Assembly: GCF_025370935.1 (NCBI RefSeq)
Contig: NC_133472.1
Coordinates: 26,197,233 to 26,261,232 of the forward strand
Direction of reading: 5' to 3'
DNA: 64,000 bases
Origin: Choristoneura fumiferana
Lineage: Eukaryota > Arthropoda > Insecta > Lepidoptera > Tortricidae
Under the pieces are notes generated by a model. That model ran no database searches, had not been told where the DNA came from, and saw nothing but the letters and a program-made list of their open reading frames with translations. A program made the position numbers and the translations under genes. This document shows, piece by piece, positions 47,865 to 59,167 of the stretch (position 1 is its first letter; every line of letters starts with the position of its first letter).

Positions 47865-48000
47865 TTATCATAAGTAGGGCGCTTAGCTCGCCTCGGCGGC
47901 CGTTGCAAACAGCCGCGTGCGCAGTAGCTCAAAACGCGCGCTCTGCGCAGGCGGCGAGCTGTCAGCCTGCAGGGAATGCTGCCGCTCGATTGATTCAAGT
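47865..48000. promoter_or_regulatory. CpG-rich patch
   Basis: TCGCCTCGGCGGCCGTTGC, AGCCGCGTGCGCAG, ACGCGCGCTCTGCGCAGGCG in unique sequence. The overlapping frames on both strands have no domain. Confidence 0.3.
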
Positions 48001-48593
48001 ACTTACCCCACCATAAGTACCCAAATGATAAACATATCGGGGTCAAGGAACCCTTAGCTTACCGCATGTAGAAATAATTAAAGTTTGAAACTTTCTTTGC
48101 TCGACGTCGACGCCAAGATTATTTAGGCCTACTCAATTAATATTAATTATTATTATTTATTTATGTCCACATTACATCTATTATTACAGTTATCAAATAC
48201 GGTAGAATAGCACATTATACCCAGTGCCATCCAGGAAGACGCGTGATTTTGTTAAAATTAGACATTAATGACGTTTTGTAGTAATAAGAACCACGGCACG
48301 CGTCATCGTGAATGACTCTACCTATGCACATTTAATTAAAAAAGAGAAAAAAAATGTTGATATAACATGAGACATGTACACTGTACAGTCACATTATTTG
48401 TAAATTTATTAAGAGAACAACAGAACACATCAATAATATTACACGTACATATATTCGATAATATTTAATCGCTCATAATGAGGTAGAGTCATTTTACGAT
48501 ATCCCCGTATGTGACAGTATGTAAACCTTTATTTTAGCGTCACTCTAAGGTTTAGCACATCATATATATCGTTGCAAATAATAATAAAATATC

Positions 48594-48976
48594 ACGGGAC
48601 ACTTGACAACAATTAACCTAGTCCCAAAGTAAGCAAAGCTTGTGTTATGGGTACAGGCGAGTTCATAAACTTGTGAGCAAACATTTGATCAAAAATATCG
48701 GAACACGACTCTATTGTTAACGGCGTAGAAGCGTGTTCAGATATTTTTGATCTTATTTTTGTTGACAAGTTTATGAACTCGACTGTACTTGGCAACGGGT
48801 CAACATACTTAAATAGATAGATAATATACTTACACACAACAACACATCCAAAACTAGAGCATAAACATTCGTATTAAATATTCATACAAATATCTGCCCC
48901 GACCCGACCGGGGATTGAACCCGGGACCTCAAGCTTCGTAATCAGGTTCTCTAACCACTGGGCTATAGGGTCGTCT
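48594..48976 (-). mobile_element. SINE-B, reverse, with nested MITE
   Basis: Minus strand: GACCCTATAGCCCAGTGG (A box region), GGTCCCGGGTTCAATCCCC (B box), then ATTTGTATGAATATTTAAT, and the tail CTTTGCTTACTTTGGGACTA, GGTTAATTGTTGTCAAGTG. A 132-bp MITE (48654-48785) interrupts the tail. Confidence 0.9.
48654..48785. mobile_element. CAGTCRAG MITE inserted in SINE-B
   Basis: CAGGCGAGTTCATAAACTTG on the left and CAAGTTTATGAACTCGACTG on the right, with TA on both sides (48652-48653, 48786-48787). SINE-B copies without the insertion read ATGGATACTTGGCAAC (near 16220), showing the single TA target. Confidence 0.95.
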
Positions 48977-49147
48977 CATGTCTCAGGGGTCATCGTAAAA
49001 TAACTCTATCGTAACGCAGGTACCATCAATTTTCCACGCTTAAATTGTAAATAGACCTACGGACTCTTTTGCCACTGGCGGGAATTGCCATATGATCAAG
49101 TGTATAGCTCTAAATTGTGTTGTTATTTTTACTATGGAAACAAAATA

Positions 49148-49275
49148 CAGTCGAGTTCGTAAATTACTGATCAAAAATTTGATCAAAATATCTGTACACG
49201 CTTCTACGCTGTTAACAATAGTCGTGTTCACATATTATGATCAAATTTTTGCTCAGAAAATTAATAACTCGACTG
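49148..49275. mobile_element. CAGTCRAG MITE, second short copy
   Basis: CAGTCGAGTTCGTAAATTAC on the left, AATTAATAACTCGACTG on the right, TA on both sides. 128 bp. The interior mirrors 48654 (GATCAAAAATTTGATC, CACGCTTCTACGC). It abuts the SINE-A copy that follows. Confidence 0.9.
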
Positions 49276-49277
49276 TA

Positions 49278-49575
49278 CAAAGCTGTGGTAGCCTAATGGT
49301 TTGACCTAAAGCCTCTCAAACAGAGGGTCATGGGTTCAAATCCGGGTTTGCACCTCTAAATTTTCTGAAATTCATACGTAAAGTTACATTTGAAATTTAC
49401 CAAGAGCTTAACGGTGAAGGAAACATCGTGAGAAAATCTGGACGAACCTGCGAAGCAATTCCTTAGTGTGTGGGATAAGTTCCCAATCTGCAATTGACTA
49501 GCGTGGAAACTACGGCCCAAGCTCTCTGATTCTGAAAAGAGGCCTATGCTCGTCAGTGAGTCGTAAACATCAAAG
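49278..49575 (+). mobile_element. SINE-A, full-length
   Basis: A box TAGCCTAATGG at 49289-49299 and B box GGTTCAAATCC at 49333-49343, then AAATTCATACGTAAAGTTAC, GGTGAAGGAAACATCGTGAG, and the tail TTCCCAATCTGC, GGAAACTACGGCCCAAGC, AGAGGCCTATGC. The tail shares words with RTE 3' ends, so mobilisation by RTE is inferred. Confidence 0.9.
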
Positions 49576-50040
49576 CAAAGATAAAATACAAAGAAAAGAA
49601 AACTAGTGCACTTTTGCAACATACTGAAATTAAAGTAATCAAATTTTTCCCCTCGAAAAAAAGCAATTCTGATTGACTCGGTCTTTATCTTTAATCATTA
49701 AAGTTACTTTGTCATTATTTCTACATTTTCTTTGTAAGTACATAATTGAAAATTATAGTGAGGTCAATATGCAATGATAGATTGGTATTGAAGAAATTGC
49801 CGACTGTGAAAATTTTTCCTTTTCCGATGACTTACTATGTAGTGCGTAATTACTACTATGTCGTCCATTTTGAATGACGTAGCCTCACAATTATGACCTA
49901 TTTCAGATTGAGGGATATGCTTACTCGATTAGTATATTATTTTCTACGTTATCGTATCCGTTTCTGCATAGCTGTTATTTATTAACCTGCTAAAAACGCA
50001 GCATTCTTTAGTAATTGAAAGTGCATACGATCGCGATCTC

Positions 50041-50080
50041 AGGCGAGGTTGCCTGGGCCCAGCAGTGGAACGTATAAAGA
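50041..50080 (+). mobile_element. RTE/SINE-A tail remnant
   Basis: GGTTGCCTGGGCCCAGCAGT then GGAACGTATAAAGAA, a short piece of the 'CCCAGCAGTGGGACGTATATA' 3' end. Confidence 0.6.
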
Positions 50081-50699
50081 AGAGTGATGTTTACCTGTAC
50101 ACCTACCAATACATGTTTATTAGGATATTGTATCTCTCTTATCTGATTTAAGACCTGCTCAACGCTCATTGATAAATTTTATATAACAGGTAGGTGGTCT
50201 CTGTTGATAATGTCCGAATAAACCGAGATCAAAATACATATGTTGCTTTTACTTTGAAATTCTGGCAGAAAACAAAACACGCTGGCATTTTTTTTTGCAA
50301 CTTGTTTTCATTATTATTAAACAATGTTGCGATTTTTCTTGAATTGGTAAGTTTCAAATCCTAGTTAACAATTTTAAATCCTGCTATCGTTCATTGATCC
50401 GTAACAAGCACCTATGGCGGTCGCATGCACGATTATCATTTTTAAATTGCCCGTAATGGCGACTCGGGTTTACCCATCCAAGTTTACGACTGAACTTACC
50501 ATTTATAAGGTATTAAAGAAAATAATCTCGAACAACGTTGCCCACTGAATTATTTATTGGTAAATGCGATTTGCCTCACGTGAGCCCTTTGACATTTCCT
50601 GCGCCCCTGACTGAGTCGTCACAGAAGACGATGGCGTTATTATTATGATTTTACGGTTTCAAACTTATTCTTATTTCAAGTGGCTCTGCATCTTCTGTG

Positions 50700-50950
50700 C
50701 TTCATCATCATCATCCCAGCCTATATACGTCCCACTGCTGGGCACTTCACACCTTAACACGCACCATTGAATTGCTTCGCTGGTTTGTGCAGGTTTCCTC
50801 ACGATGTTTTCCTTCACCGCAAAGCTCGTGGTAAATTTCAAATGTAATTCCGCACATGAATTTCAAAAACTCAGAGGTGCAAGCCGGGGTTTGAACCCAC
50901 GACCCTCTGCTTCAGAGACGATAGGTCAAACCACTAGGCCACCACGGCTT
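50700..50950 (-). mobile_element. SINE-A, reverse, full-length
   Basis: Minus strand: A box TGGCCTAGTGG (50931-50941), B box GGGTTCAAACCCC (50888-50900), GGTGAAGGAAAACATCGTGA, and the end CCCAGCAGTGGGACGTATAT, GGCTGGGATGATGATGATG. Its 3' end is the same type as the RTE copies. Confidence 0.95.
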
Positions 50951-51107
50951 CTTTCTTTATCTTCTGTGCTTGTTGGACAAAAATTAAATTTACGTTCATT
51001 AACTATTATCGAGAAGATTATCACGCACGTAACGCATGCAAAATATGAGAGCAACAATTATATTGTTTGCCAATATGTTGTGTAACTTTAACTTGACGAC
51101 CGCTTGG

Positions 51108-51342
51108 CGACCGGATGGCCAAGTGGTTAGAGAACCGGACTACGAAGCTTGAGGTCCCGGGTTCGATTCCCGGCCGGGGCAGATATTTGTATGAATAATA
51201 CGAAGGTTCGTTCTCGGGTCTTGGATGTTTAATATTTATTTAAGAATGTATCTAATCTATCTATATAATCCATAGTACAAACTTTGCTTAGATTGGAACT
51301 AGGTGAAATGGTGCCAAGTGTCCAATGATATTTATTTATTTA
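51108..51342 (+). mobile_element. SINE-B, full-length reference copy
   Basis: A box TGGCCAAGTGG (51116-51126), anticodon-arm-like GACTACGAAGC, B box GGTTCGATTCC (51160-51170) within CCCGG...CCGGG, then ATTTGTATGAATAATACG, and the tail ACTTTGCTTAGATTGGAACT, AGGTGAAATGGTGCCAAGTG. A tRNA-like head with a unique body; no true tRNA fold beyond the head. Confidence 0.92.
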
Positions 51343-51380
51343 ACTTACCTAATTTAGCGATTGATGTTGCTGTTGCTGCT

Positions 51381-51476
51381 GTTGGCCGCTTGCAACCGAA
51401 GCAACTGGTGGTCTATGGGGGAGACCTATGTCAAGCAGTGAACGTCCTCCGGCTGATATTATGATAATGATGATGA
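51381..51476 (+). mobile_element. RTE-type 3' end
   Basis: GTTGGCCGCTTGCAACCGAA, AACTGGTGGTCTATGGGGG, CAAGCAGTGAACGTCCTCC, GGCTGATATTATGATAATGA. Confidence 0.8.
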
Positions 51477-51589
51477 ACTGCTAAACTGTTCATACTTTGG
51501 ATGAAATCATAAAAATTGACATACGCACATACAGTGACCTTGACACAATAGATGGTCTGCTTTAGTAGCTGGAATGAAGGGTCAATTTG

Positions 51590-51925
51590 CTCGATTTACG
51601 TGTGTCGTGACAGGATCTAGTCGCGGACGTCGTCGTTAAGGTGATTATTTAATATTTCAAAATAAAGGTGGCGGAACTGGCCCACACGCCGCTCGTTACG
51701 CCGTTACACGTAATGGCTCGCTTTTTGCCGCGCTTCCCGTTACCGCGCTGCCGGCGACTTACCGTGACTCACGTGAATCAGTCCCATTGTCACTAATTAC
51801 TTGATACGCGGCTTACAATGGGCCGATAGTGCGCAAACTGCGTATGTATACCGCTTAACGCACCCCTTGTTTTGTCGCTTTATTGACGCGCATTTTAATT
51901 TTGATTTTTTACCCGCGACTGTAGT
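51590..51925. promoter_or_regulatory. CpG-rich unique island, candidate regulatory DNA
   Basis: AGTCGCGGACGTCGTCGTT, CACGCCGCTCGTTACGCCG, CCGCGCTTCCCGTTACCGCG, and CACTAATTACTTGATACGCG. 300 bp of unique DNA with both CpG and TAAT words; no coding frame with a domain. Confidence 0.4.
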
Positions 51926-52009
51926 GGACACAAAACCTTTGAACTAAAATTCAAGCCATCCTCATACACATCCTTTTCATGCTCTACAGAAATAAAATAC
52001 GAGCTGATG

Positions 52010-52425
52010 CATTAGCTACCTTTCAAGGCAAAAAGTTAAACTTTTGTAGCGTCGTGTTTCGCGCCGGACCAGAATTCCATAACGCGGGCTTTCCATTAGA
52101 TAGAAATCACAGTCACCCAGACACGTGCCCCGTAGACTCGCCAAAAAGCTCGCCCCAATCCGACAAATAGAACAAGTCGCCTCAGCCGGTATTGATTTAA
52201 TACTGGCACATGCAGTCACCCAATGCCGGTGTTAGGGACGGGGGCGAAACAAAAAATAAAATTAAAAAATATGCATAATAAAAATTTGGTCGATAACGAT
52301 GAGTCCCCCGCACGAGAACAGACGCCATTAATGTGGAGGGTGGGGGATCGATTATTTTAAAAATATCATGTACGGCAGGTTTGCCCTTGCAGCCGAGAGC
52401 ATTCAAACTTTAGACATACTCGTAT
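52010..52425. promoter_or_regulatory. Unique GC-richer stretch
   Basis: GTAGCGTCGTGTTTCGCGCC, CCCCGTAGACTCGCC and AGGGACGGGGGCGAAAC in unique sequence. Open frames on both strands have no domain. Confidence 0.25.
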
Positions 52426-53242
52426 CTATTAAGAGCGGGCGATACCGTTTATTGTACACATATATTTCGTTTGCAAATAAAATACCGTTGCAACGGCAAG
52501 CGTCACACCCGAAATGCTTAAGAGTGAAAAATACAGTTGCATCTCTAACAATTAAAAATATTTTAAATCCTACGCAATTTCTGTATTTCTGAAACAGAAA
52601 TATCTACAATGAATTAATCAGTGGTATTGCGTATATTTTTCCTAAAAACATTCAACAGATTCGCATACTACAAAGTGCCTTTCACTTTTGTTCATCTGTT
52701 ATCTATCGGAATATCACCTACAATTTACCTCATCGTTTTAATGGTATCAGTATGTTGAAGCTTTCAGTGTTTAATTTTTCTTGGTCCACTTAGAATTACT
52801 TAGTAATAAGCTAATACTTTTTTCGGAAAGAGGAAGGTAGCCTAATATACTTGCAAAATTTGTATTTATGATACATTAGTATGGGTTTTCATTCTTTCAA
52901 ATGGAAAGGATAAACATGATTTCAATTTCTGACACACAATTTTATAAACTTTTATAAGTTAAAGGTACCTACGTTAATTTTATTCGAAAAATAATTAATT
53001 TACAGTGCAACAAAGATTTAAATGAACGTGGCAAAAAACCGAAATAACGCGGCTGTCTTGCAAAACTTTGTTTTTACTGTTCGCCTTGAATGTCGCTGTT
53101 TGTATCTTTTGTTTGCGGTTTTTATTTATATTAGGTTTAAGAAATAATAATACCTTAATGATAAAAAACAATAAATGAATAATAAAAATATAATAAAGCG
53201 CCTTCGTGCAAACCTCATCTACGTTCATTAAGATTTTTGTCG
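52426..53242. other. AT-rich DNA, no gene seen
   Basis: Nothing beyond AT-rich unique sequence could be supported. Confidence 0.4.
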
Positions 53243-53244
53243 TA

Positions 53245-53381
53245 CAGTCAAGGAATTTAATTCATGGGGACCTTTTCAAAGGAAAAGTCATTACAATTTT
53301 CCTTGTTAATGAATGCGATGTCACTATAACGTTTACTGTGAAATGGTTCCATAATGGCCAATGAATTAAACTCCTTGACCG
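53245..53381. mobile_element. TA-flanked palindromic MITE (CAGTCAAGGAATTTAA)
   Basis: CAGTCAAGGAATTTAATTCA on the left mirrors TGAATTAAACTCCTTGACCG on the right, TA on each side (53243-53244, 53382-53383). Arms extend further with GGAAAAGTCATTAC inside. 137 bp. Confidence 0.9.
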
Positions 53382-53613
53382 TACCTACTGTATCTCTCCT
53401 TCACGAATAATAAATGTCGGAAATGAAGTTGAACAAAACTGTGTTTAAAAAATAAGCTCAATGGATTTCGCTGGACGAAAACAGATTTAATAACAAATGA
53501 TTCTGCTGTCTTGGTTCGTTTATAACTATACTTTTGATATTAGGCCGTCGTCAATGTACCTACAGTTCAAACAACTTCTTTGATTTAACTAACTACTGGG
53601 TTCATCCTTTCTA

Positions 53614-53695
53614 ATATTATAAATGCGAAAGTGAGTTTGTTTAATTGGTCCGCTTTCATGCCTTAACTACTGAAATGATAGCCATAAATTTTTGT
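53614..53695 (+). mobile_element. Helitron-like 5' fragment (family H)
   Basis: TCCTTTCTAATATTATAAAT then GCGAAAGTGAGTTTGTTTAA; the 3' half is absent. Confidence 0.6.
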
Positions 53696-54638
53696 TTTGT
53701 TTGTTTTTTTCCAAGTTTTTTTTTATTCTGTCTCAACATTAACATTACATTAACTTGCAACAATTATGCAAGCCGATATAGATTCGACTTAAATATAGAA
53801 GCACAGGTAGGTACCTAGCACTAAAACTATATAACTGATCATTTGCTATTGAAAGATCTTAAATTATTTTTGTGACACCTTTTATACTTTTTTAATAACA
53901 TGTTGGTGTTTAGGTGATCGACTCAGCCCGGCGCGGTGCACGCGCCACCCAACTACGGTAGATAATATCATCTGCGATAATTGGTCATGTGATTGTCGTC
54001 AAATTCATCCACACTAGCTGATATTTTAATTGAATCCTCCGCGCGTGCTATGCGTCGATCACGGACTTTTACACAGAATTTAATTCATCATTTCCTGACT
54101 AAACTGACATATTGATGGACTGTTGACGGGAGCATTTAAATTGGTGTGATTGCTGCTTTGTGCAAGTGGTTTTTGCTCAGTAATTGCCTTTAAATTGTTT
54201 ATTCGCTGTGGTTTCATATGGAATCTCTTAAAGGCCATTATTGATTTTGACTTTTTAATTATATGAAACTTCTGAGTAGTTGTTACAACTGTGCATGCAT
54301 TTAGGTTTTTTCTTGTACTGTTAATCACAAAATAATAAGCATTAAGTTTCTGTCAATTTTAGATACTTAGCGTGGACTCACGTACGTACTTACTAGTACG
54401 ACATTTGCTTGACTATACTGTATGTATACTTACAGTAAACTGGTATATTACAAAATAAACTAGACTTGAGGTAACACATGCAATGACAATCAACTGCATA
54501 AATTATCTGTACCTACATTGTCACAATTAGGTTTAATACAAAAGAGAGAAAGAAATCATTAAATTATTATTTTATACATAGTCACGAGATGACACTTAAA
54601 TAATAAAAAATAATGCGGTTTTGTAATTTTACTCTAAA

Positions 54639-54793
54639 CTAGCTGTTGCTTCGTCTCCGAAGAATTTGTTTATCACGCGCCCTCGGGAATAACAATTTTG
54701 GTCTTTTATTGTATGTACGTATATGGTTTAGTAGTTAAGGCATGACAGCGGAACAAACAAACTCATTGCCGCATTTCTAATAATAGCAAGGAT
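54639..54793 (-). mobile_element. Helitron-like repeat (family H), reverse
   Basis: Minus strand: ATCCTTGCTATTATTAGAAA, CATGCCTTAACTACTAAACC, and the end GACGAAGCAACAGCTAG|T. Shortened in the middle. Confidence 0.6.
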
Positions 54794-54879
54794 AACATCA
54801 TCTTACCTCTGCTTCCGTTTCTTTTTTCCGGTTATGCGTTTAATTTACCCTCAGTTTGAACTATAGCTGCGAATAGTCA

Positions 54880-55145
54880 GTCAACGCGGGCCTCTGAAAA
54901 AGTCAACTAGCTACCGGTCCCGCGTCCACAATGTACACATTCGTGTTCACGGCGGACACCGCGCCGTGGCGCGCTATCCCGCGGCCGACTGTATGGTCGC
55001 GGACAAAGATATCTGTAAAGTTTTTACCGTATGGCAATGGAATATGGTACACAATATGTGTACATACCGTTGTTCCCGGCTGTACGCACGCGTAAAAACC
55101 GCTTAATTGGCTTCAGTACCTACCCGCGGTGCGGATCATTCGCAA
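54880..55145. promoter_or_regulatory. CpG-rich unique island
   Basis: GCTACCGGTCCCGCGTCCAC, CACCGCGCCGTGGCGCGCTA, CCCGCGGCCGACTG and GTACGCACGCGTAAAAACCG. Unique, no coding frame. Candidate regulatory DNA by composition. Confidence 0.35.
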
Positions 55146-55277
55146 TCACACCAGCTCAAAGTTCATTCGATCTATAGTGATGGGGAATTTTTTTTGGGAT
55201 TTCCGGCAAATACTCTTTTATTGGCGACCAATGGAGCAATGTCTGGAAATGCTGGGTTTGGATGAAATAAAATAATA

Positions 55278-55480
55278 TCCTTACTAATATTTTAAAAGCG
55301 AAAGTAGCTTTGTCTGTTTACGCTCAAACTGCTAAACCAATTTTAATGTTTTTTGGTTTGCTGATAGTTTGAGACCCAAAAAAGGACAAGGGATAGGTAG
55401 GTAGTTATTACCTTGGAAAATTGCAAAAAAGAATTCTACGCATAACGTATTTATACATAAAGCTGATAGCATGTACCTAA
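55278..55480 (+). mobile_element. Helitron-like repeat (family H), 3' end decayed
   Basis: TCCTTACTAATATTTTAAAA, CTCAAACTGCTAAACCAATT, GATAGTTTGAGACCC, ACCTTGGAAAATTGC. The CTAG end is lost. Confidence 0.6.
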
Positions 55481-55595
55481 TTACCTACGTACGTGTTTTA
55501 TATATTTTAAAATCAAAATATTAGTAAAAATAAGATTAATAATATTGTGTTCACCTGAATACACGAATTGTTGTTATTAGATCTACAGATTAACG

Positions 55596-56239
55596 AAAAA
55601 ACCGGCCAAGAGCGTGTCGGACACGCCCAAAATAGGGTTCCGTAGCCATTACGAAAACATTTAGTAATAGTTTTCTAAGGATTTCGTATTTATACGGAAT
55701 CTTTCAAGTTTGTATATTTTATACCTTAGGCTGCTATTTACTCATAAACTACTAATAATTCTCAAGCAAACTTAGCCGTTATAGTTTTCCTTGAAAGTTT
55801 GATATACTTACTATCATCCCGAATTTTTCCAAATTTTTCCACCCACCGGTTTAGATTTTAGAAGTGGGGGGGACGCTTGATTTTTATGAAAATTTGCACT
55901 TTAAAGTTTAATATTTCGCAAACACACTGAATCGAAAAATCGTCTTAGCAAACCCCTAATTAAAAGACCTATCCAACTATACCCCACACAATAGGGTTGG
56001 ATGAGAAAAAAAATCACCCCCACTTTACGTCTATGGGAGGTACCCTAAAATAAATGTTTTTTTTTTAAATTTTGATTGTACCATTTTGTCGGCATAGTTT
56101 ACATATATATCCGTGCAAAATTACAGCTTTCTAGCATTGATAGTCCCTGAACAAAGCCGCGGACGGACAGACAGACAGACAGACATGGCGAAACTATAAG
56201 GGTTCCGTTTTTGCCATTTTGGCTCCGGAACCCTAAAAA
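55596..56239 (+). mobile_element. Family D ~600-bp repeat
   Basis: AAAAACCGGCCAAGAGCGTG at the start, AGGGTTCCGTAG at 55634-55645, GGACGGACAGACAGACAGAC near 56160, and CCGGAACCCTAAAAAG at the end. The right GGTTCCG arm differs from other copies (GTTCCGTTTTTGCC). Confidence 0.9.
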
Positions 56240-56584
56240 GGGTAACTTGGATTGACTCCTTTTTCATAAAATAAGTTTATAGTATATCCTCGACCATTAA
56301 CCAAATTAACTGCATTTACTATTACGTATAGGTACCCGTACGTGTAGATAGTATTTACATAATGCACTGCAGGTACTTACTTATAAAAATAACTACATTC
56401 ACTTGGGGCCTTCGGTTTATCTACTAAGTACGAAACAAATGTTTCTAAAAAATTACCTACTGACATGATTATGGTACTTACCTAAGTTCAATGCATACTG
56501 AAGATATACAGGTACCTGTCTATGAGTAAAAGTAAGGGCAGGCGTAGTTTCTAAAAAAATAGTATTTTTTTGTTATTTTTTTAG

Positions 56585-56635
56585 TACAAGCTTTGCTTAC
56601 TTTGGGACTAGGTCAATTGGTGTCAAGTCCCATTA
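56585..56635 (+). mobile_element. SINE-B tail fragment
   Basis: ACAAGCTTTGCTTACTTTGG, GACTAGGTCAATTGGTGTCA matches the SINE-B 3' end. Confidence 0.7.
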
Positions 56636-56932
56636 TATATATTTTTTATAAATGGTCACTCCAAACAATATTTAACCATTTAAATAGTCGTACTCGCCTT
56701 TTTAAATGCATTTGTTTTGATACCCACTGACTTAATGATGAAGACCCTCGATCTTGAAAAAGTAGGTACAGTCAATTTTTCAGTTCGAACACTACAACGC
56801 TTCAAATCCGCTATTTCACTCGCTGTATGAAGACGAATCTGATGACGCAATATTTATCAAAATCGAATTAGCAGTCGATTACTTACTTGTACTGTTACTT
56901 ATTCTGTGCTAGCGGACAGAGAAATGTAGGTA

Positions 56933-57065
56933 CAGTCAAGTGCAAAAATAAGTATCTATTCGAACCACTCAAAAATATGTTACTACGGTCTTATTGCCTC
57001 TGAATAAGAGTCTAAGGTACTTATTTTTGAAACTTTGAATAAGTTCATATTATTAAACTTGTCTG
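56933..57065. mobile_element. TA-flanked MITE (CAGTCAAGTGCAAAAATA)
   Basis: Left CAGTCAAGTGCAAAAATAAG, right CATATTATTAAACTTGTCTG; the inverted match is partial near the tips and better further in (TTCGAACCACTCAAAAATA against TTTTTGAAACTTTGAA). TA on both sides. Confidence 0.75.
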
Positions 57066-57424
57066 TACCACAGAATAACTAATAGTACTACAATACAATA
57101 CAGGTCAGTCAGGTAAAATTGCAAATGATTCGGTTAATGTTATACACTTTCAAAAGCACTCGTACGGTGTGTGTTAATATACAAGTACACTAATGTATCA
57201 CTTTAAAGCGTAATATTACTAATACTGGATTGCACGGTATCCAAACGTCCGGATACGAGTCTCTAAATTGGAAGCGTTAACCGCGACACAACTTCGTACT
57301 GCAGCCTGAAATGTTCGTCGCTGATTTCGATGTGTAATCTCACTGAATTAGCTAAATGTCAAATAGAATAGGAGCTTGTTGTTTAATGTTAACGCGGATT
57401 AAGTATGTGATAATGTGACGGGAC

Positions 57425-57625
57425 AGCCTATGTTACTCTGATTGCGGCCGCTATCTAGGTCAAGTTCACGTGCGGGGAGATCGCGAAGGGGAGGCGGGTT
57501 GGCGACTACCGAAACTACACAAGTGTGTGGCGAGCTGTGCGCTACCCGACGTCCTTCTGACAATCGCTTCAGCTTATCGGCCCGACGCACACACCCTCCG
57601 GATAGTATCTACGCGCGAATGTGCT
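57425..57625. promoter_or_regulatory. CpG-rich unique island
   Basis: TGCGGCCGCTATC, GTGCGGGGAGATCGCGAAGG, GCTACCCGACGTCC and CTACGCGCGAATG. The overlapping frames at 57442-57802 show no domain; a short exon cannot be excluded but no splice pattern supports one. Confidence 0.35.
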
Positions 57626-58784
57626 ACCTGTGCCGAGAAACATCAAATACGTTACGCTCTTTATGGGTTTTGTTTTAATAGTATTTTTTTTATCGTGTTG
57701 CTACAAACACACACCACTTATAGCTTTTATATATTTTTAATAAACTTAAGTAAGTATTTGTATGTTTATTTTACAAGGCGTGTACAAAGAACTCCGGTAT
57801 AATTCAGCAAACGTTTAAGTTGGCTTAGTTTTACTAGTACCATTAAGTTATTCTGTGGTTTTACTGAGCACCCCTATAAATATATTCCCGGAATTTTCAA
57901 TTGTCTTCGACAAATGCTTCCATAAACAGAATGACGTTCAAATTGTCTACCGGTGGTAGATTTTTGTTTGAATTCATAAGTGCTTGTTATAGTGTTATAG
58001 TTTAAATTGAAGAAAAATATTTCGAATTTGAGGTCGTATTGAATTTAATGGCGTGACTACACTTTCAATCAAAAACTCAGATGAAAAGCTTTTAGGTACA
58101 GAGATGTTTTGTCAGCAATCTCCTGAAATATTCCGGGATAACTGTAAAACATTCTGTACATGGAAATTTAATCGCATTTGGCGACACACGCATACGGCTT
58201 TCAAATGATTTAAAGATATCATAGCCTCGTGGTGTGTCAACCGAGAACGCAACTCAAACCTTGTCCACGATAAGTAAAGATTATACCTATTTAACAGACC
58301 ATTAAATGGGCAGTTCTATTAGAGTTTCAACCGCTATCAGTGTCCTATCGCTTATTTATAAGTATTAAAGAAATGTGCCTCATCCAGCACAAGGATTTTA
58401 TAAACCTGTACAGATACAACATCAATTTGTTAATGGATAATAATACAAACAAAAACATCAAACACGATAAACAGCCCAGAGCAATAACTCTGTGCGTAAA
58501 ATTGTGTGATTTTTTTTTCTTTATACGACGATAATACCATACTCGTAGCAGTTGTAACGCTAGTGGATAACTACCCAAAAAATGAAACTGAGGGAAATTA
58601 TATAGGTATATACCTACGATAGAAAGGGATGTTTACTATGCCTGCATTCCTTCCTAAAATTGTCAGTTAATAATTTAGTTAAGTGTGCCGATTACACTTA
58701 AAAAATAATTTATTAAGAAATATTAAGAAAATACAAAATATCTATAGGACTAAAACTACTATTAAATTAAAATAACTAATCTGA

Positions 58785-58885
58785 GTCTACTCGTGACCAC
58801 GGCAACTGTAACGTTGCCGAAACATCGAGGTAAATATTACTTGTGCAATAATAGCGTGATAAGTCCCGTTTGTGGTATTTTGACT
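58785..58885 (+). mobile_element. Repeat with CCGAAAC hairpin (Penelope-like fragment?)
   Basis: GTGACCACGGCAACTGTAAC then GTTGCCGAAACATCGAGG. GGCAAC/GTTGCC form a perfect stem followed by GAAAC, as in hammerhead-bearing Penelope terminal repeats, but the CUGANGA box is degenerate (GTGACCA), so self-cleavage is unlikely. Confidence 0.4.
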
Positions 58886-59167
58886 AAAAATAACTAATAC
58901 TAAAACTTTAATTAAAAAAGAGAGGTGGGCCTTTTGGCATGGTGCCCATCACGCAGTAATTAGATTACATAATGTAAATAAAATATTTTAATCGTGTTAC
59001 GGTATGACGCATAGGTATGTTGGCAAGTTGCATTTCCTAATAGCCAAGAATTTGCGTGCATAATTATAATATTAGATACTTACAAAACATATTTCATCAG
59101 CTTTTTGGATGTTACTTATTCAAATGGAACTATTAAACGTCTCTGAGCATATCGCTAGGAACTAGTA

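Noticed and set aside
51108..51180. tRNA gene
   Set aside because: A and B boxes are good, but the sequence continues into a repeated SINE body found at several loci, and no clean cloverleaf with acceptor stem is seen.
56766..56900. MITE starting TACAGTCAATTTTTCAG
   Set aside because: The candidate right end (TACTTGTACTG) does not mirror the left end.
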